Source: an uncultured Gammaproteobacteria bacterium | Lineage (GTDB): Bacteria; Pseudomonadota; Gammaproteobacteria; Pseudomonadales; Pseudohongiellaceae | Assembly: GCA_937898685.1 (NCBI GenBank) | Contig: CALEJT010000012.1 | Coordinates: 1-64,000, forward strand | Direction of reading: 5' to 3' | DNA length: 64,000 bases | In this document: positions 10,503 to 18,993 of the stretch, in pieces | Layout: every line of letters begins with the position of its first letter | Position numbering within the stretch: the stretch's first letter is position 1 | Made by a program: the position numbers and the translations under genes | The notes under the pieces: model-generated | Seen by the model: only the letters and a program-made list of their open reading frames with translations | Databases searched by the model: none | Told to the model about the DNA's origin: nothing

Positions 10503-11543
10503 TTACTCGGCGAGCGCCGCTTCGCGGCTTTCCGCCCCCTTGCGGGGTTTGGCCAACAGCATCTCACGCAGCTTGCTTTCGAGCGCTTCCGCAATTTCCG
10601 GATGCTCGGCCAGATAGGCCACGGCGTTCTTCTTGCCCTGGCCGATCTTGTTGCCGTCGTAGGCGTACCAGGCGCCGGATTTCTCGATCAGACCGTGCTG
10701 CACGCCGAGGTCGATGATCTCGCCGTTGCGGGAAATGCCCTGGCCGTAATAGATCTCGAATTCGCACTGTTTGAAGGGCGGCGCCACCTTGTTCTTCACC
10801 ACCTTCACGCGGGTTTCGTTGCCCACGACCTCCTCACCTTCCTTGATGGAACCGGTGCGACGGATGTCGAGACGGACGGAGGCGTAGAACTTGAGCGCGT
10901 TACCACCGGTGGTGGTTTCAGGCGAGCCGAACATCACGCCGATCTTCATGCGGATCTGGTTGATGAAGATCACCAGCGTGTTGGAGTTCTTGATGTTGGC
11001 CGTCATCTTGCGCAGTGCCTGCGACATCAGACGTGCCTGCAGACCCATGTGGCTGTCGCCCATGTCGCCTTCGATCTCGGCGCGCGGCGTCAAGGCGGCC
11101 ACGGAGTCGATGACCACGACGTCGACCGCGCCGGAGCGCACGATCATGTCGCAGATCTCGAGCGCCTGTTCACCGGTGTCGGGCTGGCTCACGAGCAGAT
11201 TGCCCACGTCCACACCGAGGCTTTCGGCATAGACCGGATCCAATGCGTGCTCGGCGTCGATGAAGGCACAGGTGCCACCGGCCTTCTGCGCTTCCGCGAT
11301 CACCTGCAGGGTGAGCGTGGTCTTACCGGACGATTCCGGCCCGTAGATTTCCACGATACGACCGCGCGGCAGACCACCGATGCCGAGAGCGATGTCCAGG
11401 CCCAAGGAGCCGGTGGAGATGCTGGGAATTGCCAGGGTTTCGCTGTCGCCGAGGCGCATCATGGAGCCCTTGCCGAACTGACGCTCGATCTGGGCCAGCG
11501 CTGCCGCCAGCGCCTTTTCTTTGTTGCTGTCTTTGTCTGCCAT
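10503..11543 (-). CDS. recA: Recombinase RecA
   Basis: Forms filaments on single-stranded DNA for homologous recombination and activates LexA self-cleavage. The 346-residue protein has the usual length, Walker A GPESSGKTT (68-76), the catalytic Glu in FIDAEHALDP, Walker B VVVIDSVAAL, loop L1 (EGDMGDSHMGLQAR) and loop L2 (FGSPETTTGGNALKF). A GTG immediately precedes the ATG; ATG at 11543 is preferred, with AGGAAA upstream at proper distance. recX follows on the same strand. The upstream region has an ATACAG/CTGTAT inverted repeat but no canonical CTGT-N8-ACAG LexA box, which is odd for a gammaproteobacterial recA. Confidence 0.98.
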   Translation of the reverse strand: MADKDSNKEKALAAALAQIERQFGKGSMMRLGDSETLAIPSISTGSLGLDIALGIGGLPRGRIVEIYGPESSGKTTLTLQVIAEAQKAGGTCAFIDAEHALDPVYAESLGVDVGNLLVSQPDTGEQALEICDMIVRSGAVDVVVIDSVAALTPRAEIEGDMGDSHMGLQARLMSQALRKMTANIKNSNTLVIFINQIRMKIGVMFGSPETTTGGNALKFYASVRLDIRRTGSIKEGEEVVGNETRVKVVKNKVAPPFKQCEFEIYYGQGISRNGEIIDLGVQHGLIEKSGAWYAYDGNKIGQGKKNAVAYLAEHPEIAEALESKLREMLLAKPRKGAESREAALAE

Positions 11544-11575
11544 CACGGGTTTCCTGGTTCAATAAGTATCTGGAA

Positions 11576-11594
11576 ATACAGGAAAATTCTGTAT
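11576..11594. promoter_or_regulatory. Inverted repeat upstream of recA
   Basis: ATACAG and CTGTAT form a perfect 6-bp inverted repeat with a 7-base spacer, 33 bases upstream of the recA ATG. The half-sites are the outer halves of a LexA box but in the reverse orientation (ACAG...CTGT instead of CTGT...ACAG). It could be an operator for a divergent LexA or simply part of the promoter; only position and symmetry support a role. Confidence 0.35.
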
Positions 11595-11665
11595 TCGTCG
11601 GATAAAGGATTGGGGTGGAGGGGAAGCTGGAACCAACCTCGAAAAACGGACCGCATTAAAGCAGA

Positions 11666-13183
11666 TTAGGCCGGGGGCTTCAAAGAAACTTGGCAAGGCG
11701 CCAGACCCTTCGGTGAAGGGCCTTCGATGAGGGTCCCGTCGGTCGCAAAGCGGCTGCCGTGACAGGGGCAGTCCCAACTTTTCTCGAGCTGGTTCCAATG
11801 CACGAGACAACCCATGTGCGGACAGACGGCGGAGACGAGATCGAGACGGCCATCCTCATGCCGATAGGCCGCCACCCGATCACTACCGACCTTGATCACG
11901 CGCGCCTCACCGGGAGCGAGCTTGTCGGGTGATTCCAAGGGTGTCGGAGTGAAGTGATCCTGTAAGAGGTGCTTACCCACTGCCCCACTCTCCTGCAGCG
12001 TGACCGCGAGCGAGGCCAGGGGCGTGAAGCGCCGCGGCGAAAACAGGTTCGCGCCGGGATGTTCCCCGCCTTGAATCGCCGTCGCCAGCATCTGTCCCGC
12101 CACTGTCCCCCAGATCAGGCCATCGGCGGCGAAGCCAGTGGCGATCCAGGTGTGATGATCGCCGTAGGTGCGCCCGATGTAGGGCAACTGATCTGCAGGC
12201 TGGTAGTTCTGCGCACACCAGAGGTAGTCGATGCCGATCACATCGAAGTGCGCCCGCACGAAATGTTCGAGCGCCTTGAGATGCTCATGCCGTTCCCCGC
12301 CTGGTTCATGTGACTGTCCCAACAGCAGGAGGTAGTCATGATGCTCGTCATGCCAAGGCCGGATCGAATACAGCGTGTCCGCCCCACAGCTCCAGTAGAT
12401 GCCGGCAGGTGGTGCCTTGCCGTTGAGTCGCACGAGCAATGCATATTCGCGGCGCGGCAAGAGTTGCGAATGCAGGTAGTAGCGCCCCTGCGGTACGTGC
12501 GTGGCTTTGACCACGTGAGCAGCGCGCACCGTTGCCTCTGCCGTACGCAGTTCGCATGGCGAACCATCCTTCATCTCGAGCACCGGCGAGTGCTCGAAGA
12601 TGCGACAACCTTCGTCGGCCAAGAGCGAGGCCAACGCCGCCACGTAACGCAAGGGATCGAACTGCGCCTGATCCGTCAGCGTGAGTGAGGCATCCACCGC
12701 CAAAGGCAGAGACGGAACGCCGTATTCGAGTTGCAGTCCCGCCCGTTCCGCAGCTTCGCTTTCGGCCAGAATGAAATCCGCTCTGCCACTGCCCTGTAGC
12801 GAAAAACGATGAAAGGGCACGCGTGCGAAATCACAGGCGATGCCCTTCTCCGCTATCAAGCCTTCGATGAAAGCGAGTGCGGCGGCGCGGAGCGCGACCA
12901 CGGTCTTGAGGGCATCGCGTCCATGCTTCTGCTCGATACGACTGAAGCCCGGCCCCACCGGCACATAGAGATTGCCGGTGGAAGAACCGGTGGTGCCGCT
13001 ACCGACCGTCTTGCCTTCCAGCACCACCACGCGCAGGCCCGTACCACGCAGATGCCAGGCCAGCGTGAGTCCCGTGATGCCCGCGCCCACGATGGCGACA
13101 TCCACCTCGAGATCGGTGCCCAGCGCCGGATAGTGCCGCGCTGGCTTGAAACGGTCATGCCACAGTGGACGCGGTGTCTGCAT
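11666..13183 (-). CDS. FAD-dependent oxidoreductase with C-terminal Rieske domain
   Basis: A 505-residue two-domain protein. Residues about 27-400 are a DAO/GlpO-type FAD domain: dinucleotide motif VGAGITG (32-38) followed by the acidic end of beta-2 (VVVLEGK), and a late YIGRTYGDHHTWIATGF motif typical of glycine-oxidase-like enzymes. Residues about 415-505 are a Rieske [2Fe-2S] domain with ligands C454-x-H456 and C472-x-x-H475 (CPHMGC, CPCHGS). Such fusions are known but the substrate is not. It follows two ferritin-like genes with gaps of 9 and 18 bp, so the three are almost certainly one operon. A redox role linked to iron or oxidant handling is inferred. No signal peptide is seen, so it is probably cytoplasmic. 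Confidence 0.88.
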   Translation of the reverse strand: MQTPRPLWHDRFKPARHYPALGTDLEVDVAIVGAGITGLTLAWHLRGTGLRVVVLEGKTVGSGTTGSSTGNLYVPVGPGFSRIEQKHGRDALKTVVALRAAALAFIEGLIAEKGIACDFARVPFHRFSLQGSGRADFILAESEAAERAGLQLEYGVPSLPLAVDASLTLTDQAQFDPLRYVAALASLLADEGCRIFEHSPVLEMKDGSPCELRTAEATVRAAHVVKATHVPQGRYYLHSQLLPRREYALLVRLNGKAPPAGIYWSCGADTLYSIRPWHDEHHDYLLLLGQSHEPGGERHEHLKALEHFVRAHFDVIGIDYLWCAQNYQPADQLPYIGRTYGDHHTWIATGFAADGLIWGTVAGQMLATAIQGGEHPGANLFSPRRFTPLASLAVTLQESGAVGKHLLQDHFTPTPLESPDKLAPGEARVIKVGSDRVAAYRHEDGRLDLVSAVCPHMGCLVHWNQLEKSWDCPCHGSRFATDGTLIEGPSPKGLAPCQVSLKPPA

Positions 13184-13192
13184 GCGACATCC

Positions 13193-13951
13193 TCAGGCAT
13201 CGCCCCTGAGCGCTTGGCTCATCACCAGCTTCTCATACCACTGGCGAATGCTGGCGAGATGGAACTCCTCCTGTTCGAGGGCGCGACGGAAGCGCTCGGT
13301 CATCTCATCCACCCCCACTTCACTGGAGAGCTCGATGAGGAGTTCCCAAGAGGCATTGTCGGTCAGTTCGATCATCATCAAGGCCTGCAAACCCTGCGCG
13401 ATCGACGTGCGGGGATCGGACAGCACCTTGACGATGCCCGAAGACGCGACGCCAGCAACGTCGGCATCGGGTGTCTGGGCCGTGGGATCACCGCCCAGCA
13501 TCTTCATACACTGTTGCAGCAGCAGAAAGTGTTCTTCCTCGTCGTTACGAATGTTCCATAACTCGTCGAGCGGTAGTCCACTCATGCTGCCATTCCCGTC
13601 GCTGCCATCGGACAGCAGCATGCACTTGCGGATGAAGGCCTCGTAGGCCCGTACGCCGCTGCGCTCGAAGGCCAGACGCTCACCCAGTTTGTTGAGCAGC
13701 ACCTGGGAATCCTTGCCCACGACTTCATCGGTCAGCGCTTTCAGCTCGCCACTCACGGTCGAGGGCGGCGGCATCGAGCCTACGCGTGCGTCGGGATGGA
13801 TGTAGTCGCGTTCGAGGCCCACTATCGCCTCGTTGCCACGCGAAGGATCCTGCTCGATGTGTTCCATGCCGGACATCATGGCTTCGGACAACACGGGTGC
13901 TATGTCGATGCCGGTACGATTCATCTGCGGTTTCTTGGTTGCGGGTTCCAT
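13193..13951 (-). CDS. Ferritin-like diiron protein (252 aa)
   Basis: The sequence carries the ligand pattern of a four-helix ferritin-like diiron fold: Glu near residue 96 (ERLAFERSGVRAYEAF), E138xxH141 in NDEEEHF, Glu195 (MMIELTDNASWELL) and E228xxH231 in EQEEFHLASI. The first 70 residues are polar and probably flexible. There is no signal peptide. The gene sits 18 bp downstream of a second ferritin-like gene and 9 bp upstream of the FAD/Rieske gene. Possible roles are ferroxidase, peroxidase or oxygenase; the Rieske partner makes an electron-transfer relationship attractive but unproven. It is not a bacterioferritin or Dps by length or motif. Confidence 0.75.
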   Translation of the reverse strand: MEPATKKPQMNRTGIDIAPVLSEAMMSGMEHIEQDPSRGNEAIVGLERDYIHPDARVGSMPPPSTVSGELKALTDEVVGKDSQVLLNKLGERLAFERSGVRAYEAFIRKCMLLSDGSDGNGSMSGLPLDELWNIRNDEEEHFLLLQQCMKMLGGDPTAQTPDADVAGVASSGIVKVLSDPRTSIAQGLQALMMIELTDNASWELLIELSSEVGVDEMTERFRRALEQEEFHLASIRQWYEKLVMSQALRGDA

Positions 13952-13969
13952 TGCTTCACCTCTGTATGC

Positions 13970-15142
13970 TCATGCCGCGGCACGTTGTTTGCGGGCCAAC
14001 TCGGTCCCGGGTTGCCATTGATAGCCCTCTGCCACCGTTTCCGACGGCGAACCTTCGGAGTTGATGTACTCGCGATAGGCCAACGACTCCTCGCTTTCGT
14101 TGTCCAGACTGACGAAATCGGTGCCGCGCGTGCGCAGATCCACTTCGGCCTTCAGCGTCTCGCGCACGAAGTCGCGATTGCTCTGATAGGGAATCGGATC
14201 CGGCAAGGTCGATGGCAGGATTTCGTTGGGATCGCGGCGCTCATGCTTCTTGAAGAGCTCCATCACGAAGTTGAGCTGACCGAGTTCGTAGTCGAGGAAG
14301 CGTTCCCAGATGGCGCGAATGCGCGGATTGGTTTCCGCCACCATGCAGCTGTAATAGTTCCAGGCCTCGTTGGCTTCGGAGATCAGCCAACGCTCGAGCA
14401 TGGTTTCGCCGGGGTCGAGCAGTGAACCGTATTGCGTCACGTGCTGCTCTTCGATCGAGGCGATCTCGGCATAGAGCTGGCGCGCCAGCGGATCCGTGAA
14501 GGTCGGGCCGATCGTCATGTAGTAGTCACGCGTCTGGTATTCGCCGGACATGATGGTCAGCGCATGCATCTTCGAGATCGGTGCTGCCGCGTCACGCTGA
14601 TAGTGCTTGCGCAGATCATCGTGCGGATGACGATGTTCGAAGATGGTGGGCCGTCCCGGCATGACGTCGGTGTAGCACTGCAGGATGTTGTTGGCATCCT
14701 TGCCTTCGAGGCGATCGAGCAAGGCCGCATAGCGATGCATGTGATCGAAGTCCTCCAGAAGGCCGAAGCGGTAGACCTGCGCCAGATAGGCATCCGGTTC
14801 CTGCTGGGCCACCACGGCCGTGACTTCGATGGCAACCTGCTCGTAACCGATGGTGGTTTCGATCGGTGAATGATCACCGGAGAGCAACCAGTTGATCATG
14901 GTCTGCTGGTGATGTTCGACGCGGCGCACCGACGCCAGCGCCTCGCGCAGATCGCCATTGAACTGCGCGAAATGATTCTGAAAGCGATTGCACTGCTGCT
15001 CGATGCCGTTCATGAGGATGATGCGGACACGCGTGAAGGCATCGTCGTCGAGCTTACTGATGGGTTCCTGTACCAGCTCCCGCCAGGTGAATTTCTGTTT
15101 TTCGAGCGGTGTTCCCTTGGTGTCGAACAATCGGACTGTCAT
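13970..15142 (-). CDS. Ferritin-like / all-helical histidine-glutamate protein (390 aa)
   Basis: A 390-residue, probably all-helical cytoplasmic protein with several potential metal motifs: RRVEHHQQ (about 76-83), ALLEDFDHMHRY-type ED..HMH, and SIEEQHVTQYGS. These resemble duplicated ferritin-like helices, but the spacing is not that of a standard ferritin. I cannot name a family with certainty. ATG at 15142 is preceded by GGAGG seven bases upstream. It is first of a three-gene operon with the 252-residue ferritin-like protein and the FAD/Rieske oxidoreductase, and lies next to the trehalose operon, suggesting a stress or stationary-phase module (inference). Confidence 0.65.
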   Translation of the reverse strand: MTVRLFDTKGTPLEKQKFTWRELVQEPISKLDDDAFTRVRIILMNGIEQQCNRFQNHFAQFNGDLREALASVRRVEHHQQTMINWLLSGDHSPIETTIGYEQVAIEVTAVVAQQEPDAYLAQVYRFGLLEDFDHMHRYAALLDRLEGKDANNILQCYTDVMPGRPTIFEHRHPHDDLRKHYQRDAAAPISKMHALTIMSGEYQTRDYYMTIGPTFTDPLARQLYAEIASIEEQHVTQYGSLLDPGETMLERWLISEANEAWNYYSCMVAETNPRIRAIWERFLDYELGQLNFVMELFKKHERRDPNEILPSTLPDPIPYQSNRDFVRETLKAEVDLRTRGTDFVSLDNESEESLAYREYINSEGSPSETVAEGYQWQPGTELARKQRAAA

Positions 15143-15153
15143 CGTGACCTCCA

Positions 15154-15167
15154 GAGCGCATGCGCTC
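15154..15167. promoter_or_regulatory. 14-bp perfect palindrome before the ferritin-like operon
   Basis: GAGCGCATGCGCTC is a perfect palindrome just upstream of the Shine-Dalgarno of the 390-residue gene. Its position suits a repressor operator or a leader hairpin. A second inverted repeat, TCGAAGC-A-GCTTCGA, lies at 15218-15232. Function is not known. Confidence 0.35.
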
Positions 15168-15384
15168 CATAAACGATCCTTGTGACGAATGAAGAATTGT
15201 GTGCTCGCGTGGTGCGTTCGAAGCAGCTTCGACCGCCTACTCGTGCAAGCAAGATGGATGCCCGCTTCGCAGCGCGAGCTTTATCAAGCGTTTAGTGAGA
15301 CGAATGGAGATCCTTGCTGAAACGGATGAGCAAGAAATGCAAGGGCGCCGGCAACATTTACCAAGGCCGCTGCCGCGCCTGCCA

Positions 15385-17184
15385 TCAGAATGCCGACTCC
15401 CAGGGTCGACTCAGTTTCACGGCCGAGTTGATCAGCCCCACCATGCTGTAGGTCTGGACGAAGTTGCCCCAGAGTTCGCCGGTGAAGGGATCGACGTGTT
15501 CGGCGTAGAGGCCGTGTGGATTGCGGCGTTCGAGCAGACGCTCGAACAGATCACGTGCTTCTTCCATGCGTCCGGTCGCGGCCAGCGCATCGATGTACCA
15601 GAAGGTACAGACGAGAAAGGCGTTCTCCGGCACACCGAAATCATCTTCCTCGCAGTAGCGGAAGATGTAGTCGCCGCGCTTGAGCTCGCGCTCGATCGCC
15701 GCCATGGTGCCGAGAAACTTGGGATCACTGGCTTCGATGAACTGCAGTTCGGGAAGTAACAGCAAACTGGCATCGAGACTGCTGCCACCGAAGGAAGTCG
15801 CGAGAAAACCGCCCTCCTCGTTCCAGGCCTGCGCCAGGATCTCACGCTTCATGGCACGCGCGTGTTCATGCCAATAGGCACTGCGCTCGCTGTGCCCCAA
15901 CTGCTCCGCGATGCGTGCCAGACGATCGCAGGCGGCCCAACACATCACACTCGAGAAGGTGTGAACGCGCTCGGAACCGCGCAGTTCCCAGAGGCCTGCG
16001 TCAGGCTCGATGAAGACCTGTCGTGCGGTTTCACCCAGGATTTCCAGACGTTTGAACAAGTCCTCGAGACCGGGCCGTCGCAAACGCCGATCGAAGAACA
16101 CCTGCGCCGCACTCAGCACCACGGCGCCGTAGACATCGTTCTGCGTCTGCAGGTAAGCGAGATTGCCCGTGCGCACCGGCCCCATGCCGCGGTAGCCCGG
16201 CGCCGCGGTGACGATCTCATCACCACCCACGGGATGACCATCGATGCGATACATCGGTTGCAGACGACCATTCTCCGCGCTCGCAGCGATGTTGATGATG
16301 TACTCCAGGTACTGCTCCATCGTCTGCGTCGTACTGAGACGATTGAGCGCATTGACCGTGAAATAGGCGTCACGCAACCAGCAATAGCGATAGTCCCAAT
16401 TGCGCGTGCTGTGCGCTGCTTCCGGAATCGAAGTGGTGAGTGCGGCAACGATGGCGCCCGTGTCTTCCACCGCGTTGAGCTTGAGCGTGATCGCCGCGCG
16501 TATCACGGCTTCCTGCCACTCATAGGGAATGCCGAGACTGCGCACCCAACGCCGCCAGTACATCATCGTTTCGTGTTCGAGCCGGCGCCCCACTTCACTC
16601 ACCTCGGCCGGCACCACTTCATCGGGTCCGAGAATCAACGTGATCTCTTCCCCGAGGAAGAAGGGATTTTCCTGCAGCACATGGGTGATGGAGGCATCGG
16701 TGGTCAAGCGCAGGATCACGTCCGGTGTGATGTAACGGATGTGATTGCTGCCCCAGGTAAGCGTTGCCTTCTCCGCCCCCCAATTGGTCACGGGGCGCAT
16801 GCGTACGCTGATGCGTGGATTGCCGGCGATACGCTTGAGCCGGCGTACGATCATCATCGGACAGAACATGCGCCCGTAGTGCTCATGCCGTGGTGCGAAG
16901 TCACGCACTTCGACGATGCCGCCGAACTTGTCGTGCAGACGTGTGATCAGGATCGGCGTGTCCGCCAGATAGCACTGTTCGACACGCGAACAGTCGTGCA
17001 ATTCGATCCGCCACACACCCTGGCGCTCGCCATCGCCATTGTCGTCATACAAGCCGCCGACGAGATCGCAGAATACGGCGTCGCTGTCGAAGTTGGGAAA
17101 ACAGCCCCACACGATGTCGGCCTTGGAGTTAACCAAGGCGCCGATGCTGCAGTTGCCGATGAGAGCCAGATTCAGGTCGCTCAT
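15385..17184 (-). CDS. Glycoside hydrolase family 15 protein (glucoamylase or trehalase)
   Basis: A 599-residue protein with an N-terminal trehalase-like beta domain (from LALIGNCSIGALVN) and a C-terminal alpha/alpha barrel with GH15 signatures: STRNWDYRYCWLRDAYF (about 260-278) and YAEHVDPFTGELWGNFVQ near the C terminus, which holds the catalytic glutamate region. Bacterial GH15 members of this architecture include glucoamylases, glucodextranases and trehalases, and the sequence alone does not decide. ATG at 17184 has GGAG upstream and starts 2 bp after the treZ stop, so translation is probably coupled. Being last in a glycogen-to-trehalose operon, it may recycle trehalose or trim maltodextrin (inference). 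No signal peptide. Confidence 0.88.
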   Translation of the reverse strand: MSDLNLALIGNCSIGALVNSKADIVWGCFPNFDSDAVFCDLVGGLYDDNGDGERQGVWRIELHDCSRVEQCYLADTPILITRLHDKFGGIVEVRDFAPRHEHYGRMFCPMMIVRRLKRIAGNPRISVRMRPVTNWGAEKATLTWGSNHIRYITPDVILRLTTDASITHVLQENPFFLGEEITLILGPDEVVPAEVSEVGRRLEHETMMYWRRWVRSLGIPYEWQEAVIRAAITLKLNAVEDTGAIVAALTTSIPEAAHSTRNWDYRYCWLRDAYFTVNALNRLSTTQTMEQYLEYIINIAASAENGRLQPMYRIDGHPVGGDEIVTAAPGYRGMGPVRTGNLAYLQTQNDVYGAVVLSAAQVFFDRRLRRPGLEDLFKRLEILGETARQVFIEPDAGLWELRGSERVHTFSSVMCWAACDRLARIAEQLGHSERSAYWHEHARAMKREILAQAWNEEGGFLATSFGGSSLDASLLLLPELQFIEASDPKFLGTMAAIERELKRGDYIFRYCEEDDFGVPENAFLVCTFWYIDALAATGRMEEARDLFERLLERRNPHGLYAEHVDPFTGELWGNFVQTYSMVGLINSAVKLSRPWESAF

Positions 17185-17186
17185 GT

Positions 17187-18968
17187 TCAATCTCCCTGCG
17201 TGTCGAGCGGCGGCATGTCGTCGAGATCGCCTTCCAGCGCGAGCACGGCCACGCCCCAGGGTGGCAGTGCCACGTGTTCGGGCGGCGCGGTTTGCTCACA
17301 GAAGCCCGATACCAACAAGGTGTCGTATGGAGCACTCGTCCCCAGTGGTACGGCGCGCTTCTCGTCGGAGAAATTGCACAGCACGAGCTTGCTGCCGCGC
17401 CGCAGACGCAACCAACGCTCCCTTTCATCGCACACGACGGCGCTGGGATCGAGCGGGCCGGCGCGGAAGTCTGCCTGCGACTTGCGCAGACGGATCAGGG
17501 TGCGATACCACTCGAGGATCTCGCCGTGGGTGGGCTCTTCCACTTCCTGCCATTGCAGATGACTGCGTCGCCACGCGGTTTCACTCTGCGGATCGACCAC
17601 GTCACTTGGGTTCAGGCCGAGCTGCCTGGCCTCCTGTTTGCGCCCCTTGAATATCGCGGCGCCGAGTTCGGGATCGGCGAAATCGGTGAAATAGAGAAAG
17701 GGCGTGGACGCATTCCATTCTTCGCCCATGAACAGCATCGGCACGAAGGGACTCAGCAAGGTCAGTGCGGCGCCCAACTTCAAACGCTCGGCATCGACGA
17801 GGTGACCGAGACGCTCGCCCGCCGGGCGATTGCCGACCTGGTCGTGGTTCTGGATGCAGGCCACGAGTTGCGTGCCACCGACGCCCACCGCAGGTCGCCC
17901 ATAGTGATGCCGGCGATAACGTGAGTAGCGATGGTCGTAACAGAAGCCGGCACCGAGCACACGTGCGAGGTCCCCCAAAGTGCCGAAGTCGAGGTAGTAA
18001 CCGCCCTTCTCTCCCGTGAGCAAGGTATGCACCGCGTGGTGATAGTCCTCGTTCCACTGTGCATCCAGACCGAGACCGCAGCGTTCCACCGGACGCACCA
18101 GACGGGGATCGTTGAGGCTGGACTCGGCCACCAGTACGAACTGGCGACCGAGACTGGTTTCGAGTTCGGCCACACTGCAGGACAACTGTTCCAGAAAAGG
18201 CAGCGCCGAGTTGTCGACGATGGTGTCGGTGGCATCCAGACGTAATCCATCGATGTGATAGTCGCGCAGCCACATCATGGCGTTGTCGATGAAGAAGCGC
18301 CGCACTTCGTCGCTGTCACGCCCATCGACGTTCACCGCCATACCCCAGGGCGTGTGATAGTGATCGGTGAAATAAGGTGCGAAACGCGGCAGATGATTGC
18401 CGCGTGGACCGAGATGGTTGTAGACGACATCCAGGATCACGGCGAGACCGCGCCTGTGACAGGCATCGACCAACTGCTTGAGTCCTTCCGGGCCGCCATA
18501 GCGATGATGTGGCGCGAAGAGATGGACACCGTCATAGCCCCAACCGCGATCGCCGGGAAATTCGGCGATGGGCAAGAGTTCCACGTGCGTCACGCCCAGT
18601 TCCGCCAGATAGTCCAGTTTCTCGATGGCGGAGACGAAGGTGCCTGCGGGTGTGAAGGTGCCGACGTGCAGTTCGTAGACGATGGCATCGCTCCAGGGTC
18701 GCGGTTGCCAAAAGGCATCGTTCCACTCGAAACGTGAATGATCGACGTAACGCGAGGGTCCGGCGTAACCGTCCGGCTGATGGCCCGAGCGCGGATCGGG
18801 AAAGGGGCCTTCGCCGTCGAGCCAGAGCGCGTAGTCGACCTCGTGTTTCAGACACTCATCCTCGAAGCAGTGCCAACCTTCGGCGGCGGGCTCCATTGGC
18901 AAGCGCTCGCCTTCGATCTCGATTTCCATCTTGCGCACGCGTGGCGCCCATATCTGCAACTTGGCCAT
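17187..18968 (-). CDS. treZ: Malto-oligosyltrehalose trehalohydrolase
   Basis: Releases trehalose from maltooligosyl-trehalose made by TreY. The 593-residue GH13 protein has an N-terminal carbohydrate-binding E-set domain (about 1-90), then the barrel with AVILDVVYNHLGP, nucleophile Asp in GLRLDATDTI, acid/base Glu in LVAESSLND and the conserved CIQNHDQVGNR. Length fits the family (about 560-610). It is 25 bp downstream of treY and 2 bp upstream of the GH15 gene on the same strand. All catalytic residues are present, so it should be active. Confidence 0.95.
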   Translation of the reverse strand: MAKLQIWAPRVRKMEIEIEGERLPMEPAAEGWHCFEDECLKHEVDYALWLDGEGPFPDPRSGHQPDGYAGPSRYVDHSRFEWNDAFWQPRPWSDAIVYELHVGTFTPAGTFVSAIEKLDYLAELGVTHVELLPIAEFPGDRGWGYDGVHLFAPHHRYGGPEGLKQLVDACHRRGLAVILDVVYNHLGPRGNHLPRFAPYFTDHYHTPWGMAVNVDGRDSDEVRRFFIDNAMMWLRDYHIDGLRLDATDTIVDNSALPFLEQLSCSVAELETSLGRQFVLVAESSLNDPRLVRPVERCGLGLDAQWNEDYHHAVHTLLTGEKGGYYLDFGTLGDLARVLGAGFCYDHRYSRYRRHHYGRPAVGVGGTQLVACIQNHDQVGNRPAGERLGHLVDAERLKLGAALTLLSPFVPMLFMGEEWNASTPFLYFTDFADPELGAAIFKGRKQEARQLGLNPSDVVDPQSETAWRRSHLQWQEVEEPTHGEILEWYRTLIRLRKSQADFRAGPLDPSAVVCDERERWLRLRRGSKLVLCNFSDEKRAVPLGTSAPYDTLLVSGFCEQTAPPEHVALPPWGVAVLALEGDLDDMPPLDTQGD

Positions 18969-18993
18969 GCTCTCTCCGCGTCCGTGGTTCGTT

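Noticed and set aside
11570..11594. LexA box upstream of recA
   Set aside because: No CTGT-N8-ACAG; only CTGG-N4-ACAG and reversed half-sites, so not called as SOS box.
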